NCBI RefSeq assembly: GCF_021484805.1
Contig: NZ_CP090557.1
Span: 2,864,001-2,928,000, forward strand
Source: Tellurirhabdus bombi
GTDB taxonomy: Bacteria; Bacteroidota; Bacteroidia; Cytophagales; Spirosomataceae
Length of the DNA stretch: 64,000 nucleotides
Reading direction: 5' to 3'
The notes under the pieces: model-generated
The model's database searches: none
Seen by the model: the letters and a program-made list of their open reading frames with translations, nothing else
Told to the model about the DNA's origin: nothing
Made by a program: the position numbers and the translations under genes
Part shown: piece by piece, positions 45,309 to 51,684 of the stretch
How positions within the stretch are numbered: position 1 is the stretch's first letter
How the letters are laid out: each line of letters starts with the position of its first letter

Positions 45309-46337
45309 TTAGTTTTTCTGCTTGGCTTCCAGTTCCTGAACGCGTTTTTCCAGAGCTGGCAGCTTACGAAAGACGGCAAGAGAACGGAGATTTTCGTTTA
45401 TGTCGGTGGCAGGAGAGCCTTTGAGGGTCGTTCCTTCTTGTTTCACCGATTTACCAATACCCGATTGAGCGCCTACTTTTGTTCCATTAGCGACGGAAAT
45501 ATGGCCAACAATGCCAACCTGACCAGCAATGACGCATTTCTCGCCAATCTTGGTTGAGCCCGACACGCCACTTTGCGCTGCAATAACGGTATGTTTTCCG
45601 ATTTCGACATTATGCCCAATCATAACCAGGTTGTCGATTTTGACGCCCTGTCGAATAACAGTCGAACCCATGGTGGCGCAATCGATGGTGGAGCCAGCGC
45701 CAATGCTGACATCATCTTCCAGAACGACGTTGCCTAACTGCGGAATGGTATGGTATGAGCCGTCGGGTTGCGGAGCAAATCCGAAACCATCACTGCCAAT
45801 AACAGCGTTGGCGTGAATAATGCAATTTTGCCCGATAACGGCGTTGTCGTAAATTTTAACCCCAGCGTAGATGATGGTATTCGCCCCGACTGTAACGTTG
45901 TTGCCAAGATAAGCATGGGGGTATATTTTGACGTTATTTCCAATGCGGCTGTTAGCGCCGACATAAGAAAAAGCCCCCCGGTATACCTGCTCACCTACCG
46001 TAGCTCCGTTGCCTAAAAAAGCGGGTTCTTCAACCCCTATCCGTACCGAATTAACTAGTTTATTGACTTCCTGAAGGAGTTGCGTAAAGGCAGAATAGGA
46101 GTTATCTACGAAAATAAGCGTTGTCTGAACGGCTTGTTTGGGCTGAAATGACTTGTCAACAATAACCGCTGAGGCGGCAGTTGAATACAGATGCGATTCG
46201 TATTTAGGATTTGCTAAGAAAGAGATGCTACCTTCTTTACCCTCATCAATCTTGGATAGTTGGCTGATTTTCAATGTTTCATCGCCTTCAATAGTCCCAT
46301 TAAGCAAGGTCGCAATCTGCTTTATTGTAAATTCCAT
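45309..46337 (-). CDS. lpxD: UDP-3-O-(3-hydroxyacyl)glucosamine N-acyltransferase
   Basis: Third step of lipid A synthesis, adding the N-linked acyl chain. 342 residues. The N-terminal uridine-binding domain (about 1-100) is followed by left-handed beta-helix hexapeptides (GNGATVGEQVYRGAFSYVGAN, NVTVGANTIIYAGVKI) and the catalytic His region in DNLVMIGHNVEIGKH. A C-terminal helix (VQELEAKQKN) closes the trimer. First of the lpx genes after the HD gene. Confidence 0.96.
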   Translation of the reverse strand: MEFTIKQIATLLNGTIEGDETLKISQLSKIDEGKEGSISFLANPKYESHLYSTAASAVIVDKSFQPKQAVQTTLIFVDNSYSAFTQLLQEVNKLVNSVRIGVEEPAFLGNGATVGEQVYRGAFSYVGANSRIGNNVKIYPHAYLGNNVTVGANTIIYAGVKIYDNAVIGQNCIIHANAVIGSDGFGFAPQPDGSYHTIPQLGNVVLEDDVSIGAGSTIDCATMGSTVIRQGVKIDNLVMIGHNVEIGKHTVIAAQSGVSGSTKIGEKCVIAGQVGIVGHISVANGTKVGAQSGIGKSVKQEGTTLKGSPATDINENLRSLAVFRKLPALEKRVQELEAKQKN

Positions 46338-46436
46338 AGAGTTATACAGGCCAATAGTAGCGGCTAGCCTGGTTCACGATATTAAGCCGCTAAGGTAGAC
46401 AACAAGTAGGACTATTAATAGACCTGTCGGATAATT

Positions 46437-47675
46437 TCAGGAAAATGAAAGGTTTTTAGCCCAACAGACATAGTATCTTCGGACAATGTTTGTCAATGCT
46501 TTGATGCTGGGCAGATCGGAAGCATCGGCAATATCAACCAGTCGATTATCTTTACGTTTAATGACGATGTTGTCAATAGCGGGTAGATAAGCCGCGTTGG
46601 TCGCGACGCCTTCAACCATAAAATAGGACAATTCGTCGTTAGGAATGCCTTTGGCCAAGAGTTGCATTTCGATCTCCTCAACCAGTTCTCCAGCGAAGGG
46701 TTCGCTGGATAGCATGATCTTGAACAAGCGTCGATCGAGCAGCATCTTGCAAAGCGACGACAAAATAAAATCGTCGTGCAAACTCCAGGATTTAATGCTG
46801 GCCCAGATGTCGTAATCGTCTAGTTGGGTGAATGCTTCCAGATAAGCGGGGCTCTGCTGAAAATTTTCCAGCGTAACGTCTTGCGATAAAAATAGCTTTA
46901 GGCAGGGAAATACGCTCGTCAATTTATTCTGGCTAATCAGAAAGCGTGCCCGACGAATAATTTGGAGCAACATGGATTCGGCACAAATTGACGTCTTGTG
47001 CAGATAAACCTGCCAGTACATGAGTCGGCGGGCGTTCAGAAAATTCTCAATGCTTAAAATTCCTTTGGCTTCCACAACGAGTTGATCGTCTACCAAATCC
47101 AGCATTTTAATGATCCGATCGGCGCCGATGGTTCCTTCCGCAACCCCTGTATAGAAGCAATCGCGGTTGAGGTAATCCATGCGGTCCATGTCCAGTTGGC
47201 TGGAAATCAGCTGGTGGAAAAAAGGCCGGTGGTAAGATCCCTCAAACATTTTAATAGCCAGCTGGAGCGCACCCTTAAACTGCCGGTCCAATTCGTGCAT
47301 GAGCAACAGCGAGAGGCTTTCGTGGTGTACCCCGTTGAGAATAGCGTATTCCAACACGTGCGAGAAGGGTCCATGGCCAATATCGTGCAGCAGAATCGCC
47401 ACCTGGGCGGCTTCGCATTCCTGATCGTTGATAAGGTGTCCTTTTCCCCGTAGCGTTTGAATGGCCTGGCCCATCAGGTGCATCGCGCCGAGGGCGTGGT
47501 GAAAGCGGGTATGAAGGGCGCCCGGATAGACAAACTCCGACATTCCCAGCTGTTTAATGCGGCGTAAACGCTGAAAATAAGGATGTTCGACTAGGTCAAA
47601 TATCAGATCGCTGGGAATACTGATAAATCCGTAGACGGGATCGTTAAGGATTTTTTTCTTGTTCGGACTGGTCAA
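46437..47675 (-). CDS. HD-domain phosphohydrolase (SAMHD1/dGTPase-like group)
   Basis: 412 residues starting with a TTG codon. The sequence NDPVYGFISIPSDLIFDLVEHPYFQRLRRIKQLG is the conserved start of this family, and there is no upstream ATG before a promoter box, so TTG is the likely start. The HD metal motifs are HTRFHHALG and LLHDIGHGPFSHVLE, with a downstream Asp in DMDRMDYLNRD. Family members act on nucleotides or are uncharacterised. In Bacteroidota this gene regularly precedes lpxD, as here, without a proven link. Confidence 0.9.
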   Translation of the reverse strand: MTSPNKKKILNDPVYGFISIPSDLIFDLVEHPYFQRLRRIKQLGMSEFVYPGALHTRFHHALGAMHLMGQAIQTLRGKGHLINDQECEAAQVAILLHDIGHGPFSHVLEYAILNGVHHESLSLLLMHELDRQFKGALQLAIKMFEGSYHRPFFHQLISSQLDMDRMDYLNRDCFYTGVAEGTIGADRIIKMLDLVDDQLVVEAKGILSIENFLNARRLMYWQVYLHKTSICAESMLLQIIRRARFLISQNKLTSVFPCLKLFLSQDVTLENFQQSPAYLEAFTQLDDYDIWASIKSWSLHDDFILSSLCKMLLDRRLFKIMLSSEPFAGELVEEIEMQLLAKGIPNDELSYFMVEGVATNAAYLPAIDNIVIKRKDNRLVDIADASDLPSIKALTNIVRRYYVCWAKNLSFS

Positions 47676-47698
47676 ATGGCTGCGGAGAAAGTGATTGG

Positions 47699-47706
47699 CA
47701 AATATA
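47699..47706 (-). promoter_or_regulatory. -7 box for the HD-domain gene
   Basis: On the minus strand TATATTTG, an exact TAnnTTTG, 23 nt upstream of the TTG start. It supports the TTG at 47675 as the real start. Confidence 0.5.
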
Positions 47707-47757
47707 CCACCAAACGAAGCATATTGTTCTAGATATTAATTTTGGAGGGAGCGCGGC

Positions 47758-47788
47758 TTTGAAAATGGCAAAAAGAGTTGTAAAATTG
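47758..47788 (+). promoter_or_regulatory. promoter of the tRNA gene
   Basis: A -33 TTTG (47758-47761) and, 19 nt later, TAAAATTG (47781-47788; one mismatch to TAnnTTTG) precede the tRNA by 29 nt. Confidence 0.55.
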
Positions 47789-47817
47789 CGGACGATTTGC
47801 TGTTTCGACAGCAATCA

Positions 47818-47891
47818 GGGCCCATAGCTCAGTCGGTTAGAGCATCTGACTCATAATCAGGTGGTCGCAGGTTCGAGCCCTGCTGGGCCCA
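47818..47891 (+). tRNA. tRNA with CAU anticodon (Ile2 or elongator Met)
   Basis: A 74-nt cloverleaf. The acceptor stem GGGCCCA (47818-47824) pairs with TGGGCCC (47884-47890), with A73 as discriminator. The anticodon arm has loop CTCATAA and anticodon CAT at 47852-47854. The T arm carries GGTTCGAGCC. No CCA is encoded. It is not an initiator tRNA by its paired acceptor end. CAU may be lysidine-modified Ile2 (tilS is present) or elongator Met; sequence alone does not settle it. Confidence 0.95.
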
Positions 47892-47901
47892 CTTCAGAAT
47901 C

Positions 47902-47940
47902 AAGCACTTAGCAGAAATGTTAAGTGCTTTTTTGTTTTTT
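47902..47940 (+). terminator. terminator of the tRNA gene
   Basis: AAGCACTTA (47902-47910) and TAAGTGCTT (47921-47929) form a perfect 9-bp stem followed by TTTTTGTTTTTT. Confidence 0.9.
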
Positions 47941-47942
47941 CT

Positions 47943-47981
47943 GGCCTACAAATGTGCCTACATTTCGGTTGTAGGCACATT
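47943..47981. other. candidate attachment-site arm repeats
   Basis: GCCTACA occurs directly at 47944 and 47956, and as its complement TGTAGGC at 47970, within 40 nt; AATGTGCCTAC (47951-47961) and GTAGGCACATT (47971-47981) form a perfect 11-bp inverted repeat. Repeats of this kind beside a tRNA edge resemble arm-type binding sites of tyrosine integrases. It also overlaps the 3' end of the 49-residue gene. Confidence 0.4.
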
Positions 47982-48107
47982 GATATTCTCGGAATCGGCT
48001 TCATTTTCCCGTTTCTCTTCCAGGGGAAATGCCTCGTTAATCTGACGTATCTGCTCGTCTCTTTCTTCGTCGGTAAATGGCTTAATCTCTTTTTTTACTC
48101 TGCTCAT
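47958..48107 (-). CDS. 49-residue acidic/charged protein downstream of the repressor
   Basis: Read from the bases: 49 residues beginning MSRVKKEIKPFTDEERDEQ, ending VPTTEM, charged throughout and probably helical. The start is 12 nt downstream of the repressor stop on the same strand, so the two form an operon. The stop lies inside the repeat region at the element edge. No family is recognised. Possible roles are a small regulator or excisionase-like helper; neither is supported by a motif. Confidence 0.55.
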   Translation of the reverse strand: MSRVKKEIKPFTDEERDEQIRQINEAFPLEEKRENEADSENINVPTTEM

Positions 48108-48119
48108 TTCAAGGTTGTT

Positions 48120-48386
48120 TTAGAAAGATACTTCGGACTTATCAAGCTTCATTGGTCCCTTGCCAGTGAATATATACGTTGGGTTCAATGTCGGATATAG
48201 CGCCAGCAATTCGGCCACGGATTCAAAGCTTAGGTACGTCTTATCGTTGATGTGATTATAAAACTTTTCGGCACGACTCAGCCCTAGCTTTTTGGCCGCA
48301 CCCAATATTGAATCCCCTTGAGCCTTGATGGCATCTTCTAAATAACGTCCTTGGGTTATTCCTTTTCGTTGATTGCGTCGGTTCAT
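48120..48386 (-). CDS. HTH phage repressor-like protein
   Basis: 88 residues with a helix-turn-helix (about residues 25-60: DSILGAAKKLGLSRAEKFYNHI) and the C-terminal phrase NPTYIFTGKGPM, which is typical of XRE-type phage repressors in Bacteroidota. It reads away from the GIY-YIG gene, with a perfect 17-bp inverted repeat between the two genes. It probably represses both directions and keeps the prophage quiet. There is no peptidase domain, so induction would need another mechanism. Confidence 0.85.
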   Translation of the reverse strand: MNRRNQRKGITQGRYLEDAIKAQGDSILGAAKKLGLSRAEKFYNHINDKTYLSFESVAELLALYPTLNPTYIFTGKGPMKLDKSEVSF

Positions 48387-48415
48387 AATTAAAAGTAAGC
48401 AAAGGGAATATTTTT

Positions 48416-48462
48416 ACAATACCTATGCGTAATAATTATTGATTGTTACGCATAGGTATTGT
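48416..48462. promoter_or_regulatory. perfect 17-bp inverted-repeat operator
   Basis: ACAATACCTATGCGTAA (48416-48432) and its exact complement (48446-48462) flank a 13-nt AT-rich spacer. It lies between the divergent repressor and GIY-YIG genes, and its right half sits between the -33 and -7 boxes of the rightward promoter. It is the likely operator of the HTH repressor. Confidence 0.8.
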
Positions 48463-48469
48463 ATATTTG
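48443..48469 (+). promoter_or_regulatory. rightward early promoter
   Basis: TTG at 48443-48445 and TATATTTG at 48462-48469, 16 nt apart, fit the Bacteroidota -33/-7 pattern. The right arm of the operator fills the spacer, so bound repressor would block it. Confidence 0.6.
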
Positions 48470-48502
48470 GGTAGAGTTTCAGCGAATCCAACGAGCAGTT
48501 AT

Positions 48503-49048
48503 ATGCAGAGTTTTACTGATCATCTAGATTTAATACAAATAATCCAATTCTATCAAAGGCTTGAAGCTCTTACCGGAATATACTATTTGCTGGATGATAA
48601 GCAGCAAGTCATATATGTAGGACAGACAGTGAATCTATACGATAGGCTACCAGTTCATAGGGACAAAGTTTTTACCTCGTTCAGTTTCTTTCCTTGTGCT
48701 ATTGAGGATTTAAAAAAGCTTGAACAAGAGGCGATTATTTATTTCAACCCAAAACTTAATCGTTGTCTTGGGGCTGCTTCTCAATTAGGCTACTGGTCTC
48801 GACTAAGGATCTGTAATGAACTAAGGTTGACAATATCTGCATTTAAAGCTCTTAAGCGAGTCTTTGGGCTTACTCCTGTTACAGAGTTTAGAGGCATCTA
48901 CTATTACGAACAAGAAGCAATAAGCGCCTGGAAAGAAAAGTGGACGGCTAGGCTAATGGGCGCTCATATTGTACTTCGGACTGATCGATACTCTGCAATC
49001 GTGATGCGAGAAAACGGGTCTGTTTATGTCTCCAATAAGAATCCATAG
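48503..49048 (+). CDS. GIY-YIG nuclease-domain protein
   Basis: 181 residues from the ATG at 48503 (MQSFTDHLDL). The frame is open back to 48443, but that overlaps the promoter. GIY-YIG landmarks: GIYYLL (25-30), YVG (38-40), Arg48 and a Glu near residue 76 in KLEQEAIIYFNPKLN. The C-terminal part (about 95-181) may be a DNA-binding helix bundle (ELRLTISAFKALKRVFG). It is the first gene under the early promoter. It could be a homing-type or repair nuclease, or a defence/anti-defence factor. Confidence 0.78.
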   Translation: MQSFTDHLDLIQIIQFYQRLEALTGIYYLLDDKQQVIYVGQTVNLYDRLPVHRDKVFTSFSFFPCAIEDLKKLEQEAIIYFNPKLNRCLGAASQLGYWSRLRICNELRLTISAFKALKRVFGLTPVTEFRGIYYYEQEAISAWKEKWTARLMGAHIVLRTDRYSAIVMRENGSVYVSNKNP

Positions 49049-49074
49049 CAAATCAATCGCTAAAACTTAAAGCC

Positions 49075-49695
49075 ATGAAAGACTTAACTGCTGAACAACA
49101 ACTGCTCATTAAAAAGCCGCTGCCTGCCGAGGCCGTCAAGCCGCATCCGACCAAGCAAGGTATGTCGACGATTAAGGCTATTTACGTGACAGAACGGCTT
49201 AACGACGTTTTTGGAATCGGTAAATGGACCATAAAAACCGATTTGCTTCCCGCGACTGCCGACGGTAGCTTATTTACCATCAGGTCTTATACAACTTCAA
49301 ACGGGAAGGAACGGACGGAATATTTTGCCGTTGCTAAAACGGTACTGGAAATTCCGGATTATGGCATTCACTATGAATGCATCGCTGGAGCGTCAAACGA
49401 CGATATGGGTGATGCGGCAAAAGGAGCAGCTACGGACGCCATCACCAAAATCTGTTCGTATATGGGGATTGGGATTGATGTCTTCAAAGGCCAGCATGAT
49501 CAGGCGCTGAAAATGGAAGAGGCGCGGGTAAAGCTGGAGATTAGCAAAGCGGCGATGGGTATCAAGAAATGCGAAACCGTCGAGCAATTGAAAGATATCA
49601 AAGCAAAATTGCCCGAATACGTGCTCAATAGCCGTGATTTTAAAGAAGCAGCCACGGAAAGATTCAACCAGATCAATGAGAAATCAGCGGTGTGA
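49075..49695 (+). CDS. Rad52/Rad22-type single-strand annealing protein
   Basis: 206 residues. STIKAIYVTERLNDVFGIGKWTIKTD and YECIAGASNDDMGDAAKGAATDAITKICSYMGIG match the phage single-strand annealing proteins of the Rad52 group in pattern. Such proteins anneal complementary strands during phage recombination. The C-terminal 60 residues are a charged helical extension. The next gene encodes an SSB-like protein, a usual partner. Confidence 0.8.
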   Translation: MKDLTAEQQLLIKKPLPAEAVKPHPTKQGMSTIKAIYVTERLNDVFGIGKWTIKTDLLPATADGSLFTIRSYTTSNGKERTEYFAVAKTVLEIPDYGIHYECIAGASNDDMGDAAKGAATDAITKICSYMGIGIDVFKGQHDQALKMEEARVKLEISKAAMGIKKCETVEQLKDIKAKLPEYVLNSRDFKEAATERFNQINEKSAV

Positions 49696-49804
49696 AATAA
49701 CTCAATACGCGTTTGAATTGAGGAGAATGACTATCTATTCTGCGGACTGAGGTTGACAGGAACTTTGCTCACATTTACTTCTTAAAGTACGTAAACAACA
49801 ACCA

Positions 49805-50161
49805 ATGGAAATTAAGGGTATCGTAAAAATCATTTTTCCTGAAACGTCCGGACAGAGTAAGAAAGGTACTTGGACCAAACAGGAAATATTAATTACTCAA
49901 AATGAGGATAAATTTCCTTCCGATGTGATCGTGACTTATTTCAGCAATAAAGATGCGTCAGGGCTTGCGCCTGGTCAGGCGGTTAAAGTGCAGGTGAGTG
50001 CATCCAGTAAGGAGTACAATGGGCGGTGGTATACTGTGCTCAAGGCGTATAGTACTGAGAAGATAGGGGAGGCACCGAGGCAAGAAAGTAGGTCGTCTTC
50101 AATTGAACAAATGGGGAGTGATGCGTTGAATAATTCTGGACCTGATGAATTGCCCTTTTAA
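49805..50161 (+). CDS. DUF3127 OB-like protein with SSB-type C-terminal tail
   Basis: 118 residues. Residues 1-85 match the DUF3127 pattern: MEIKGIVKIIFPETSGQSKKG, WTKQEILITQ, FPSDVIVTYF, PGQAVKVQVSASSKEYNGRWYTVLKAY, all consistent with an OB fold. The C-terminus is a flexible linker ending PDELPF, close to the DDDIPF tail by which bacterial SSB recruits partner proteins. Placed directly after the annealing protein. It may take the place of a phage SSB; ssDNA binding is inference. Confidence 0.8.
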   Translation: MEIKGIVKIIFPETSGQSKKGTWTKQEILITQNEDKFPSDVIVTYFSNKDASGLAPGQAVKVQVSASSKEYNGRWYTVLKAYSTEKIGEAPRQESRSSSIEQMGSDALNNSGPDELPF

Positions 50162-50164
50162 AGC

Positions 50165-50680
50165 ATGTCAATAATCAAAATCATTTCAGGCGGCCAAACA
50201 GGTGTCGACCAGATTGGCTTAGCTGTTGCCCAGTCGCTCAGCATTGCGACTGGTGGCACGGCGCCGCAAGGTTATTTAACCGAAGATGGTCCAAACCCTA
50301 GCCTTGCTGAGTTCGGTTTAACCCAGCACTTCAGTTCGAAATACCCGCCCCGCACCCGTCAAAACGTACTGGATAGTGATGGAACCGTAATGTTTGGGGA
50401 AAACAGCGGAGGTACGGCATTAACAATCAAAATTGCGGCTGAACTGGGCAAGCCTTACATTCATAACCCAACGGCCGAGGAGCTGCGCGCCTGGATTAAG
50501 CAGCGTGGCATTCAAATATTGAACGTAGCAGGCACGCGGGGGAGTAAGTTACCGATGAGCGATGCGCATAAATACGCCGAAATCCTCGTGAAGGCCTTAA
50601 TGCTGCCTGACTTGCCGACCCTTTACGCTACTTATATTGCAACCGTGAAGCGGAAGATTAAGTTAATGACACGGAACTAA
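50165..50680 (+). CDS. putative molybdenum-carrier-like SLOG-superfamily protein
   Basis: 171 residues with a Rossmann-like fold. SGGQTGVDQIGLAVAQ near the N-terminus, TGGTAPQGYLTEDG, DGTVMFGENSGGTALTI and GTRGSKLP match the 'putative molybdenum carrier' family (PF12694), a member of the SLOG superfamily that binds nucleotides or nucleotide-derived ligands. It begins 4 nt after the DUF3127 stop. In a phage the role is not known: nucleotide metabolism or interference with host nucleotide signalling are both possible. Confidence 0.82.
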   Translation: MSIIKIISGGQTGVDQIGLAVAQSLSIATGGTAPQGYLTEDGPNPSLAEFGLTQHFSSKYPPRTRQNVLDSDGTVMFGENSGGTALTIKIAAELGKPYIHNPTAEELRAWIKQRGIQILNVAGTRGSKLPMSDAHKYAEILVKALMLPDLPTLYATYIATVKRKIKLMTRN

Positions 50681-50693
50681 TCGTAAAAAATGA

Positions 50694-50957
50694 TCAATCC
50701 TCTGTTGAGAGGTCTTCTTTGATCGTCAATATCATGTCATTAGTTATTTTATCGGATCGGCAACAAGAGATTTTAAGATTATGCTCCTGTAGAATAGCAT
50801 CAATAAGGCTGAACTTACTTTTATAACGCTGATCAAAAAATAGAATGATACCATCCTGCTGCTCTGTCAAGTTCATGCGATCAATTGGATACACTTCATT
50901 CTCTTCAAGAGAAGCAAATATATCAAGTACTGTAGACAAAGGCCGGTTGAATATCAT
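50694..50957 (-). CDS. 87-residue protein of unknown function
   Basis: 87 residues, mixed alpha/beta composition (IDRMNLTEQQDGIILFFDQRY), no signal peptide or recognised motif. It reads against its neighbours and has its own exact TAnnTTTG -7 box 30 nt upstream. The opposite orientation suggests a separate cargo or regulatory gene of the prophage. Confidence 0.55.
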   Translation of the reverse strand: MIFNRPLSTVLDIFASLEENEVYPIDRMNLTEQQDGIILFFDQRYKSKFSLIDAILQEHNLKISCCRSDKITNDMILTIKEDLSTED

Positions 50958-50986
50958 TACTAAATACCTACATATAATAACTAAGG

Positions 50987-50994
50987 CAAATCTA
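50987..50994 (-). promoter_or_regulatory. -7 box for the 50694 gene
   Basis: On the minus strand TAGATTTG, an exact TAnnTTTG, 30 nt upstream of the ATG at 50957. Confidence 0.5.
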
Positions 50995-51076
50995 TTATAT
51001 CCTATAAAACAATGGCTGCAAAATAAAGCATTTACTTTATAGAACGCGACGCAACTCAGTCATAGAATGCAAACAG

Positions 51077-51100
51077 AACCGGCAAATCAGCCGGTTTTTT
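51077..51100 (+). terminator. Rho-independent terminator upstream of umuD
   Basis: AACCGGC and GCCGGTT pair around a 6-nt loop, followed by TTTTTT. No rightward gene ends nearby, so it may end the early transcript after the SLOG gene or a small RNA. Confidence 0.75.
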
Positions 51101-51120
51101 GTGTTAATACTGTCCTTTTG

Positions 51121-51176
51121 TGTTACAAATCAAACATTTTAGTAACATTATTTGTAGTATATATTTTTTCTGTTAC
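51121..51176. promoter_or_regulatory. candidate operator of umuDC
   Basis: TGTTAC (51121-51126) and GTAACA (51142-51147) form a spaced inverted repeat, and a third TGTTAC lies at 51171-51176. They flank the probable -7 box TATATTTT (51160-51167) of umuD. This is a plausible SOS or repressor site; no Bacteroidota LexA box was matched. Confidence 0.45.
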
Positions 51177-51225
51177 ATATTGTAGTTGTTTTGTTTTATA
51201 CATCCTCACTCATCACCAATATGTT

Positions 51226-51684
51226 ATGATAAATCAATTCCATCTACAGGATCGTTTGTCGCCTGAAAGCTTTTACAAGGCTAAGGTTGGCAAGCGTCTG
51301 CCTATCCCTTTCTTTGAAAGCAAGGTAGCTGCTGGCTTTCCTTCCCCGGCCGAGAATCACATTGAAAAGGTATGCGACCTGAATGAACTCTGTATTACCG
51401 ACAAGGAAGCCACGTACTTCGTCCGGGTGGGTGGTGATAGTATGTCCGGTGACCGGATTGAACCGGGTGACGTTTTGATCGTGGACTGCACCAGGGAGCA
51501 CGTCGAGGGAAAAGTCGTCGTAGTCTGGCTGAACGGTGACCATGCCGTGAAGCGGATGCAGCGGCTGAAAGAGATGGTTGTGCTACACTCTTCGAATCCG
51601 AAGTACGCGCCAATTTTCGTGCATCCAGGCGATGATTTCCGGCTTTTTGGAGTTGTTACGCACGTCATACAGAAACTAGCATGA
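51226..51684 (+). CDS. umuD: UmuD-like SOS mutagenesis protease
   Basis: 152 residues from the ATG at 51226 (MINQFHLQDRL); the longer frame runs through a terminator. The LexA/UmuD autocleavage site Ala36-Gly37 lies in KVAAGFPSPAE. The catalytic dyad is Ser72 (GGDSMSGDRIEPGD) and Lys109 (DHAVKRM). Cleaved UmuD activates the UmuC polymerase for translesion synthesis. Its stop overlaps the umuC start by 4 nt. Phage-borne umuDC is common. Confidence 0.92.
   Translation: MINQFHLQDRLSPESFYKAKVGKRLPIPFFESKVAAGFPSPAENHIEKVCDLNELCITDKEATYFVRVGGDSMSGDRIEPGDVLIVDCTREHVEGKVVVVWLNGDHAVKRMQRLKEMVVLHSSNPKYAPIFVHPGDDFRLFGVVTHVIQKLA

Noticed and set aside
51067-51225. N-terminal extension of UmuD (about 53 codons).
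   Set aside because: It spans a Rho-independent terminator and the promoter, and UmuD proteins start close to the ATG at 51226.
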